Below are positions 54,049 through 64,000 of a DNA stretch of 64,000 nucleotides, piece by piece. The position numbers and the translations under genes are program-made. The number at the start of each line of letters is the position of its first letter. Within the stretch, counting starts at the first letter, position 1. The notes beneath the pieces are model-generated. The model had not been told where the DNA came from and did not search any database. It was given only the letters and a program-made list of their open reading frames with translations. Origin of the DNA: Platerodrilus igneus (Eukaryota > Arthropoda > Insecta > Coleoptera > Lycidae); NCBI GenBank assembly GCA_036346225.1, contig JARFIW010000453.1, forward strand, positions 9,238,001 to 9,302,000. Direction: 5' to 3'.

Positions 54049-56345
54049 TTATTCTTCATTTGTTATTTCTTTTGTTATTTCTTTTAGTAATGGAATCCAT
54101 TGTTTACTGAAAGTCACGGATTCGTTTGCAACGCAGTTATTTTTATGTAGGGTTATATAGGCAGCTTCTTTGATTTTGCGTTTTTGGTGGTTTTCTTCTT
54201 TGTCGATAATTTTTGCATCTTCCCATTTTATTTTATGACTGTAGTCCCATGCATGTTGGCAAATCATGGATTTTTCAAATTTTTTATTTTTTATATATGA
54301 TTTATGTTCTCTTAATCAAACTTCAAATGGTCTGGAAGTTTCTCCTATATAAAACTTATTACATTCGCACGGTATTTTGTAGATACAGTTTTATGAATTT
54401 TGTATTGCGTTTTTGGGTTTTGTTTTTGTTAATTGTGCTCTTAGTGTATTGTTGGTTCTAAATACTGTTTTAATTCTAAATTTGTTTCCTATTCTTTGAA
54501 TTTTTTCGGAGAATCCTTTTATGTATGGTATTGAGAGCATTTTGTGGTGTGTATCGTTGTTTTTGTTTTCTTTTCTTTATTTTTAGGTTTTTATTCATTT
54601 CTTTCTCTATTATTCTTTTAGGATATTTGTTTTCTATTAGTGTACATCTGATTAGGTCTTTCTCTTTCTTTAAAATTTCTTCGTTTGATGATATTAATTT
54701 TGCTCTATCATACATGGTTTTGATAATTCCTCGTTTGACACATTGTGGGTGGTTTGAATCGAAGTTTAAGTATCTGTTTGTGTGCGTAGGTTTTCTATAT
54801 ACCGATGTATTAATTGTTGTATCGTTTTTGCTAACTAGAATATCTAAAAACGGAAGTTTTTCATGTTGTTCTAATTCATATGTGAATTTAATAGTTGGTT
54901 CTATTTCGTTAATTGACTGTATAAAGTTTTTAATTAATTCTATATTATGAGGCCAAATAGCATAAACATCATCAACGTATCTCCACCAGATCAATGGTTT
55001 CAATTCTTGTGTGAATATCACATCTTTTTCGAATTTCTCCATGAATATATTACTGAAGATTGGGGATAGTGGACTTCCCATTGCCATTCCGAATCTTTGT
55101 TTGTAAAATTGATCATTTATTTGAAAATATGTGTAATTTACGCATAAACCAAGTAATTCCATAATCGATGATATACTTAGTTTTGTTCTTTCTTTAAGAT
55201 TGCCATCTTTTCGAGTTTGTTTTTATAATATTAAGCGTTTTGTTTATAGGGACATTTGTAAAGAGATTTACTACATCAAAGCTTACCATTGTGTGTGTAT
55301 TTTCAATTTTATGTTTGATAGTTTTTCTAAAAGCGTTGGTTGTTTTAATGAAAGAATCCGTTTTGCCTGCTAATGGATTTATAATTTTTAGTAGAATTTT
55401 GCTAAATTATGGCATGGTGAATCTATTGAGCTTACGATAGGTCTTAAATGAATGTCTTTTTATGAATTTTGGTAGACCGTAAAAGTGGGGTGGTTTACTG
55501 TAATGTGGGACTAGTTTACTTCTTTCTTTGTCTTCGAATTCATTTTAAATTTAAATAGAGTTTTGTATATTTTATTTTCAATTGATTTTGTTGGGTCCGT
55601 TTCTAAACTGGTGTAATTCTCAGTGTTCAATAGTTCGTTGACTTTTGTGTTGTAATCGTTTTTATTCATTATTACTGTTGCATTGCCTTTGTCAGCAGGT
55701 AGAATTATAATTGAGTTATCGTTTTTAGATTGCGAATTGCTTTTATTTCGTTATTACTTACATTTGGCTTTATTTTGTGATTCTTTTCTATTTCGATTTT
55801 ACATCGTATTCTAAATTCGTTTGCTTGATCTTCTTCGAGTTGGTTTGCTGTTTTCTCAATACAGCTAATTATTTCAAAGGTTGGTATTGATTTTGGTGTT
55901 ACTGCAAAATTAAGGCCTTTTGAAAGAATTGATTTTCTGTGTCGTTAATAGTTCTGTTTGATAAATTTATCACGGTGTTTAGCATGGTGTTCCTGTTTTC
56001 TAACGTTTTAGTTTATGTGTTATTTTTCTCTATAAATAGGTTATTAAATTTCTTTATGTGAATTTCTTTTGTTTGGAAAATACTGATTCGTAGTAGGTTT
56101 TTGCACTAACGAGAATTTTATCAAAATCATATTTTGTTACCTTTATTCGTATGAAATTTATAATGCCCTCAATATCTTGTTTTAACTTATAAATAATGTG
56201 TCGGTGGTTTTGTAGTCTTTCCTCATCATACTGTAACTTGCTCTTTCGAGAATTCTTGATAGTTTATTGCTTGTCTTTCCAAATTTGATTCTAAATCCTT
56301 TTGGTATTATTTCGTTGTTTCTGCACTTTATTAGGAATGTGAGTG
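54049..56345 (-). pseudogene. Penelope-type RT with GIY-YIG endonuclease, broken
   Basis: Minus strand, several frames. The N-terminal region near 56180-56345 reads CRNNEIIPKGFRIKFGK. Next is IIILPADKGNATVIMNKNDYN (near 55660-55715), then HFYGLPKFIKRH (near 55460) and MVSFDVVNLFTNVP (RT motif A Asp). The frame 54476-55162 has FGMAMGSPLSPIFSNIFME (motif B), WWRYVDDVYAIW (catalytic YVDD), LPFLDILVSK and YRKPTHTNRYLN. The GIY-YIG domain at 54330-54392 reads CIYKIPCECNKFYIGETSRP, and continues with QHAWDYSHKIKWEDAKIID to TNEE at 54049. Frameshifts near 54470 and 55165 and scattered stops inactivate it. RT and nuclease together prime insertion at nicked DNA. Confidence 0.88.
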
Positions 56346-56434
56346 AATTTTGGAATGCGATAGCTTTAGGTTTAGATTGTCCAACTGTCTAAAACAAATA
56401 CAAATTTCAGGCCCATACCTGACTTGTAAATACT

Positions 56435-56634
56435 CCCTGTATGTATGTTGTGGTTTGTTTAGCATTCTTCTTAATCTTCTTTGGGAATGAAACCACTCAT
56501 AGTTTTTAAAATCTATTTTATTTACGTTTCGATCCATGACCTAGGATCGTTGTCAAAATAATGAAAACTTCAAGTTTGACGTTTATGACATAAATTGAAG
56601 GTTACTTTGATTTATTGATGTTTGAAATATTTGG
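56435..56634 (-). repeat. 5' pseudo-LTR of the Penelope-like element
   Basis: Direct repeat partner of 53402-53604. Confidence 0.85.
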
Positions 56635-56645
56635 TCACGTCAGCA
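56635..56645. repeat. Candidate target duplication, right, of the Penelope-like element
   Basis: Second exact copy of tcacgtcagca. Confidence 0.6.
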
Positions 56646-57336
56646 TACTTACGAGAGCAAGGATAAGCCAATGACTCCAACAACCGTTCGTACACTAACA
56701 AAGCGTTGTTTTCACGTTGTCGACGAAATTGTGGTAATCAGTGGAGATTTATCCACGCCCAATTCTAACAAAAGTCCCTAAATCTTAAATAATAAACTAA
56801 TACCTGATAGCTTTAAAATAAAGCGCAAATACACACTCCTTAGTGCTTTAGATCTTCCCGAATCAGCAACAACGCGTTTCGATATGAATAAGAAGACTAC
56901 TTGTCTTTGATTATTGTGATTGGTTCCTGGCATGGCTTATCCTGGTACAACGTGCTAGCCTGTCAGACAATCAGACGATGCTCAGATGTTGTCTAGCCGC
57001 TTACCCGTTACTGAATTCCTTGTGCTTAGCAGAGCATACTTGTATGATACTATTCTTCTAAGCTGTACAGGCATTGAAGTAGTTTTTTACTTCAGCGTAC
57101 GTTATTAGCAGAATGGATTAGAGTTAGTGAACTACCTCTTTATTTTAATTGTTTTTAAATAGACTTGCTATTGGTGTTATTAGTGGCCAAAATACTTATT
57201 TAGTCTTTTATTTTATTTTGTGAGTAGTGAGTATTGCTATATTTAATTTGGATCGTGCTGCAAACTTCTTATTTATAACTTAGAAGAGGAATTTAAAGTT
57301 TTTTCAGTATTATGTGGTTCAGTAAACCGAAACTTT
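56646..57336. other. Intergenic DNA
   Basis: No gene or repeat recognised. Confidence 0.4.
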
Positions 57337-57580
57337 AATTAAAAATTTTTAATTAATACTAACAATTGAATATTAAATAGTGTAACCCAATTTGAGGTAT
57401 GCGGGTATTCTATTTACATTCAATTGCGTTTTAGATTCGGAAGCTATTTTGATTTACAGATAAACCCGGAAAAAGTTAATTAAACAGAATTAAATTGTAC
57501 GTTGTTCATACAAAGGAACCGAATGGTATATAAATCTCAATTCTAATTACAGTTTGATTTTGCTTACATAGGATGAAGGT
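57337..57580 (+). repeat. Unclassified dispersed repeat S, copy 2
   Basis: Matches 48741-48995 over its length with moderate divergence, ending in the same tttgattttgcttacata phrase. Confidence 0.7.
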
Positions 57581-59929
57581 TAATAAAGATTTAACTCCAC
57601 GAACTACTCTTTAAGTTAATCCTAAAGCAAACGATAGCACAATCTGGTATTTATAAAGAGGATTCAGCTCGATAAATAAAACAACAGAAATTAATTTGAG
57701 ATCTAGATTTAGATTGTTGAATTTTTCATGATAGAAGATTTAATTGACGGCGGATATAAATTGAAACCATTGATTTGAAAAGTAAATATGAATAAAACCT
57801 TGTAGCGCTTTGGCATAAGTTGATTAGCATTTCGTATCTGCAGTTTAAGTCTTTAAAATTTACTTGAAATCGTAACGCGTGTTATAATTTATTTATAAAA
57901 GTTGATGTTTTAAATACGGGTACATTACATTAATCCTACAATGTGAAAATGATCTCTAAATTGTAAACTTGTGCGGCTTTTGTTGTAAGACGTCTGTTCA
58001 CAAGGGGTTGTTCACAAGGGGTATCTATCAGAAAGTTCTCGAACACAAAATGGTTATAGAACAATTGTAGAAAAAACGCGTCATTTGCGAGAGAATATGC
58101 AATCTTTAATACCACGGATGCTCCTCGTGCATCTTGGATAATAATAGCAATGCAACAAAGATATATATCTATATATTACTGTGATATTTAGAGGTTAAAA
58201 GGCCAATAATTTTCAACTTGCAATTTATTTCGTGGTTCAGTACGTGGAAACATTGCAAACTACTTTAAAACGCTTTTATTTTAAATAGTTTTAAAATTAA
58301 TAATTTTCCAAAACGCATTTTAGGAAGCTCAAATGTAATTTTCATAATTTTTAGAGATAATTACTCATACTGATAAAGCGCATTGCATATTGGAAACACC
58401 TTGAGTAAGATATCGTTTAATATTTAATAAGTGTAAGTAAATTGTCGAAACATTTTCTAAAAAGCTTTAACTTATTTCAAACCGTTATAGTTTTCAAGTA
58501 GTGCTAAATGAAAGCAAAGTGGACGGTTGTATTATTTGTTTAAAAGCATTTTGAACGTGCTTTGACGGAGCTAAGTTCCGTGAATTAATAATAAGTAGGA
58601 AAAATAACAGTCGCACAAACAAACAGAAATTCTAGGTGATTGTTAGTTTTGTCGTCAATTAGAATAAATTTATAGCTTCTTAAAAAGATGTTAAACTTAA
58701 GCTGGCAACAGCTGTTGTCTGTTACAAACGAAACTTGCAAACAAGGTGACAGAGAGAGGTTATTCGATAGAATGTGTAAAAGTGAGATAGGTATAGCACG
58801 TGTTAAGGGATAGGCGTGGTTTGAACGTTGACGTTCGTTAGAAGCAGTTTTTAAAAAGCGGTGGCCGTTAAAAGTGAGTGATTTTAAAAATTGGTACGAG
58901 TGTTGTATTGAAGAAAATTTGAAGAATTGTGGCAGGCTTTTAGGGGTGGAGAAACTAGATATAAACCGGGAGACATGAATAGGGGGTCTCTTAATTTTCA
59001 ACCAGTTTACAGCTCTGATGTTTTGACAACAGTACGCTGACGGCTCCAAGGCTAAAATGCTTTTACGTTTGCGTAAAAGTTCTATTAATGTACGCCAATT
59101 AACGTAAGTAAAAACTGTTTGATTTTAATTTGCACAGAGTCTGCCAAGTATGCAATCTGAAATGGAGTAGATATCAGTATTTGGTTGTTTTTGGTTGATT
59201 ACCAACAATTTATGGTATTAGTAGAAGAGGTTTGGAAGTTGGTTGTCCTATCAAATTGCTAGCCTAGATGACTTCTTGGTAATATGGTTGCAGTTTGCAG
59301 TTGCGGTTATTGCAATCCAAAGGGTGTTCCTGAATGCAATAGTTCTCTATACAATGGTAGCTGACCCGTGGGTAAACATAGAATGCAGGTAACTGATGCT
59401 TTTCGTTGTATATGCGTGTAAATAAGTGCTTAATGACTTGGTGCATTGGGGGTATAATTTTATGAACTAACAGTACAAACAGGGGAAGAGTTACGGAATG
59501 AACTTTTTAAAACTGAGTTATTTTTACTGTATTTTCTGTAGGAATTGATGATGAGGAGTGATTTATGGCATTTGTAATATTTGATTTATGTACAAGGTAA
59601 AAGGGTCTTTTTGATTATTGATATGCAAAAATTAGCACGACAGAATAAGGTTTACTTTGAGCTGATATTGAACCAGGGTTAAAGTAGTAAATGTGGTAAA
59701 GCCTTATTACTTTCTCTAATTTAATTATTTTGAAAATTTTACCCTGAGGCAATTATTGATATAGAAATGTACATGCTAAAAGAGTATTTTTAAATGGGAT
59801 GTATAGAATATGTAAATAATGTGTAAAAGAGGAGTATAACTTTGATTTTGGCGTGTACATTTTTCCTGATAAATTAATAAAAGTTAGCGATTTACCGGAG
59901 AAGCTTTTTTTTTGAGTAGTTAGCTATAT
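57581..59929. other. AT-rich non-coding DNA, probably partly an LTR body
   Basis: No gene supported. A 154-residue minus-strand frame (58585-59049) shows no motif. Because an LTR/leader end lies at 59930-60222 on the + strand, the upstream 1-2 kb is likely the matching LTR, but no second copy is present to delimit it. Confidence 0.35.
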
Positions 59930-60220
59930 TTTCAGAAAGCAGCTGAGCAGCCGTAGCAAACTTCATTAAGCAGAAGTAGTATTTAAAATAGGTAAATTAC
60001 TTTACCACTAACAATAGAAGCAGCCGTAGCAGCTCCCTGAAGTCGTAGCAATTAATGACACCCAGAACGTGAGGTCTAGTAATAGCAGAAAAATCACAGT
60101 ATTTTTGGCGTCCAAGTCGTGGGACTTTTAAGCAGATATTTTCATGCAGGTAGAAAGATCGCAGAATTAATGACGCCCAACAGTGGAGCTCGAGTCAGCG
60201 GGACTTGTAGAAAGATCGTA

Positions 60221-60222
<2 letters not shown>
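59930..60222 (+). repeat. Gypsy-type LTR end/leader with PBS-like units
   Basis: Contains gagcagccgtagc twice (59946 and 60025). It then has three PBS-like units: aatgacacccagaacgtgagg (60053), ttttggcgtccaagtcgtgggac (60103) and aatgacgcccaacagtggagc (60166). Each is followed by a phrase with gcag/atcg. It ends at aagatcgtacc directly before (TA)n. It resembles the end of the LTR at 48380-48498. Confidence 0.6.

Positions 60223-60266
<44 letters not shown>
60223..60266. repeat. (TA)n microsatellite
   Basis: About 20 TA dinucleotides next to the LTR-like end. Confidence 0.9.
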
Positions 60267-60270
<4 letters not shown>

Positions 60271-63200
60271 TACATATATTGAAGTGATTAGAGGTCATAG
60301 AAAAATATATTGCATCATCTCATAAACATCCAACGTCGTAAATACGAGAAAATTCAGGAAGAGGCTCAATTATCTAGATATTTATTTGTATAGAAAACGT
60401 CTTCGTAAAGTGGCCGTATAAAAATGTATTAATGCATAAAACCCTGATAATTACATAGTTTATTGACGAAATAATCGTGTTTTACATAATAATAACGGTA
60501 TTTATTATGTTCTACGGTAAATAAGCATTTTTCAATAGAGTTTTATCCACATTTTGTAATAAAAGCATTGTTTTTAGAGAAGCACTCAATCTTATGTAAA
60601 ATCAAATATTCTAATAGATTTTCATAAGTAATTGAACCTGTTTAAATGCGTGAATAAGCTAAGAGAAATTTATAGTTAAATTTGAAGTAAGATCGCGTGT
60701 ATATAATGCTCGTAAATGTGTGCAGCTACTCAATTGTTAAGTAATAGCAAAAAAATTTACATCAATTGAAAATATGTCATACTAAGTATTGAGGAGCATA
60801 GTTAGTTAACCCATGTTCTAGAGCCGTGTAATATATAGAAACGTTCACCAATTATTTAATAGCCAAAAAGTAAAGAATCAATGAACTTAAATGTTTAGAT
60901 AAATGAACGACGTTAATAGCCCAGAGCAACTATAAAATGTTGCGATAACAGCATAAATAAGACAACGCGTCCAATTATGATATAATCTAGTGCTAGTAAA
61001 ACAATGAATCTTCGAATGCTGACAACAAACCTGAATGACACACCTACTCCTAGAAGCAACTAGATTGATCCCGAGAGTTCTCAAATTTGTTACATCAGAA
61101 AAGGCTCACCTTTATAAAGGCCTATCGATGTTGAAGGTAGGTCAGTCGTGTTTTAAGCGTACGATGCAGTTGACTTAATCAGATAATACGATACGTTAAG
61201 TTAAAGTTTTTCATAACATGTACGGTACCTAATAGTATGCCTTATTTAAGTATGGTTTAAGAGGAGTGTTACTTGACATCCAACGTTAAAATGTTTCTAA
61301 TATTCAGAAGCTAGCAGATTATTTAAAGTACTTACAATACGTTCAAAATGTAGAATAGATAATTAAAAATAATTAAAGCTATTGGAATAAAGCATATAGG
61401 ATTGGAATGGTTTGTTATATGGTATATGAATCAATTTGAATAAAAGGCCCATTTTTAAAACGATCAAACTATATTTGAAGCATTAATTGATAATTAAGTT
61501 CTAAACAGCAACAACAAGCAGATTTGTAATAAAATAAATATATCTTGTTTAAATTTCTAAAAGGACGTATCTGTCGATTAATTAATTTGCCTAATAAAAC
61601 CTTTCTGTGTGTAAGTCTTTTGAATTAAACGTAGAGTGTGTAAAAGTCAAAATAATTTAATTTTAAGGATTGGCAAACCTTCAAAAAGGTATTCATCATT
61701 ATATAAGAGGATTATTTAACCTAGCTGAATTCAGATAGTTTAATACGGTTTCTAAGCGAGAGGATATTAAATTACATGTATTGCAAGATGTCGTCGGCGT
61801 ATGAAATCGTCGACAACACCTCGTCAACAGTGTCTAGTGTATAATCGTTGGTACCCACAAACCTTGGACACGATGCTAACATGTGGAACACATTTCGTTC
61901 ACGTATAATTTCTTCTTGCATAGATGGCATTTTTATGTATATGCATACAACCTGACTAACGCATCAGACATTCTTACTATTATTTGTGACACTGATGAAA
62001 TTATCATACTCCAAAATCAGAAATTGCTGATAAATAACCAGCACTTGAGTAATATCTTGAACATGCCAATAACTGATTAACTTGAGTAATATTGTTGTTT
62101 CTAGAAATATTAAATACCATGTAAATGTGTTTGATGTAATAATATTATGTACTTACACATTATTAGGAAATTCTAAATTGTCTTCACTTAATGTTAATAT
62201 ATGCAGGACTATTTGTAATACGTTTGTGTTACTTCATATATAAACCAAATATGGAAGGAAACATTTAATTTGAAATGAACTGAATAAATGCGGATATACC
62301 CTGCATATTATGATTTCACAAACAGTAGTGTTAATTGAACTTGACATTTCAAATGTTTGTAGTTTCTATAAAAGGAATTCAGGCAATAAACTTAAACCAC
62401 GAAGTCAGAGACTTATTTGTTGTACAACAAGTTGAATTTCTCCGTCTATGGTTTATGGAAGTAGTGGACCACCCACTGTATTTCAATTAAGATGTTTCTG
62501 CATATTGGTACACTTCTACGCTTGTTTAGTAGGATATTCGATACGTTCAGAGGAATCTACTGCTGCGGAAGATCGTAGTGCTGACAGATTCCGTATTCCA
62601 TCACTGACTAGCGACAAGTCAGGTCGTGTAACTTCTGTGTATCTTTGATTACTTATTTAAATTCTTTTGCCAATTGTATTCATGTTAGTTATTGTTTATT
62701 GAGCAGATATATGTTATGTGCAAGTTTCAGCTTTGTGAGTGTTCTAGCACTTTAAGATATTTAAAATTAACTGGTGAGTGCACTGTAAGTTGTTGCTTAC
62801 AAGTTGATAGCTATACGTTGTATTTTGTAACTCGCATAAGAGTGCCGGTTTACTAAAACCAAATTAGTAAATCATAGTTCAATGTGGTCTCTGTTAGCTA
62901 ACTGAAAACCCACAGGTAAAAAGCCTTAGTATTGAACTTTTGCCTAAAGTTATGCATTACACACAATTGGTATACAACCTTTATTATCTATTTTAGATTA
63001 TAGCTTTACTTACACCCGCATATTCTACACTTATTGGTAATATATCTTGCTTAATTATTACGGTAGTCATACTGGCACCTTGGTAACTTAGCGGAGAAAG
63101 GCTGTATATGTATTCCTAATTCCTATTAAGAAAATTTTTAGTTATAAGCTAACCGGTGAGAAAGTATTTACACTTGACTCCTTCACTTATTAGAGAGAAG

Positions 63201-64000
63201 ATTTGCATAGCTTGCACTTGTGTAGAGATTCTAACGCTTTCGAATTTATACCGCTTCTATGCCTATGAATTGTTATTGTTATGTGATCATAGCTAGCTTG
63301 TGTATTCGTATTTTGTAAAATATTTACTTTGTGTATTAGATTTAGTAATTTATTTAAATGCTATTAAGTTTATACCGCAGGGTTGTTTGTCATAAAGGTG
63401 TTTTGTAGATTGGTTGTTACTGCTTGATCGTTTGGTTGAATTCGTTCTTGAGGAAGCAACTTTGTGTCACCGTATTCCCCTAGAAACGTTTTCTTTTAGA
63501 CTTACCCCAAAATTACCGTGACAGTAAGCTCGATACGAATGATCGTAAAACAGTGACATACCCCCAGAAGACATAGCAAGTGAGGAAGGGGATTAGAGCT
63601 GGACAGTGGACGGAAACAAAAAAATTAATTACTCGATAACCGTTGACCGGAACGTATGTAAGGATAATCGTAGATAAGAAAGTCGGGGAAATTCATCGGG
63701 CTATGAGATTAACCAACGGAATTTAAAAGTGACAATATTTGCGTATCAAATCGACAACAACCCAACAACGAAAGTATGAATTTAGACAGATTGGTTTCAA
63801 ACCAATATAGTTGGAAATTAAGTAGCCGTTGCAAAGTAAACTCAAGCGTGGTTTATTGAAAATCGTTATATAGTAAGTTTTATTAAACATTTTTAATTTT
63901 TTGTTGATGAGATAGATTTTGAGCTTTTGGGAGCTTCTTTATAAAAAAACATTTATTTCCAAAAACTATTTTATCAAATTGATTTTAATACGGTAATTAC
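60267..64000. other. AT-rich intergenic DNA, nothing recognised
   Basis: The frames at 61883-62080 and 62448-62648 have no recognisable motifs. No RNA gene, LTR, inverted repeat or transposase remnant was identified with confidence. Confidence 0.4.

Larger units (their letters stand above)
53246..56634 (-). mobile_element. Penelope-like retroelement with pseudo-LTRs
   Basis: 3.39 kb. Direct repeats of about 203 bp (53402-53604 and 56435-56634) flank a minus-strand ORF with RT and GIY-YIG endonuclease. A 150-bp tail lies beyond the 3' pseudo-LTR. Both ends are bordered by tcacgtcagca. Pseudo-LTRs, RT of the Penelope type and a C-terminal GIY-YIG domain define this class. The ORF has frameshifts and stops, so the copy is inactive. 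Confidence 0.88.

Noticed and set aside
54525..54950. 141-codon plus-strand frame
   Set aside because: It is antisense to the Penelope-like RT, whose minus-strand reading has the catalytic YVDD.
58585..59049. 154-codon minus-strand frame as a gene
   Set aside because: No motif, low-complexity hydrophobic/basic composition, and probable location in an LTR body.

Overview
This 64 kb window looks like a gene-poor, AT-rich, repeat-dense stretch of an insect (or other arthropod) nuclear genome. Three things point there: one spliced cytochrome P450 that reads as a CYP6-type (clan 3) gene, a set of transposable element families common in insects (RTE, Gypsy, Penelope-like, Tc1/mariner, MULE, tRNA-derived SINEs), and the absence of any bacterial-type operon. 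I cannot name the species or order.

The only host gene I can support is the P450, on the + strand at 29807-31422: three exons whose join gives 500 codons and carries every P450 signature. Nearly everything else recognisable is a mobile element or its debris.

Layout. 1-3842: minus-strand LTR element (degenerate gag, PBS, long LTR). 4168-5628: broken MULE transposase with a SWIM zinc finger. 6240-6960: second LTR of the same family, + strand. 8291-12576: complete RTE-type non-LTR element with 10-bp target duplications and a tandemly reiterated 3' end. 12587-18260: non-coding, with LTR ends on the minus strand and a minus-strand hammerhead ribozyme (15746-15838). 18261-19996: dead Tc1/mariner copy. 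19997-26368: second RTE copy, interrupted by an internally deleted Gypsy element (20641-22818) and two SINEs (25341-25829). 26483-28949: element with roughly 320-bp terminal inverted repeats carrying a FEN1/XPG-like nuclease and a Cys-rich tail. 29807-31422: P450. 31664-34894: minus-strand Gypsy with 545-bp LTRs. 35741-35829: plus-strand hammerhead ribozyme. 36113-39897: minus-strand Gypsy remnant containing a second mariner fragment. 41041-48498: very young Gypsy copy with 2.17-kb LTRs, sitting inside a (TA)n array. 52608-52898: SINE. 53246-56634: Penelope-like element with pseudo-LTRs and a GIY-YIG endonuclease. 59930-60222: another LTR/leader next to (TA)n. 60270-64000: nothing recognised.

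The best candidates for something new are the FEN1-like nuclease element with long inverted repeats, the two well-formed hammerhead ribozymes away from any intact element, the Gypsy LTR ends that carry arrays of PBS-like motifs and abut TA runs, and the RTE family whose 3' end is reiterated. All homology calls rest on recognising protein motifs and repeats by eye; no database search was run.
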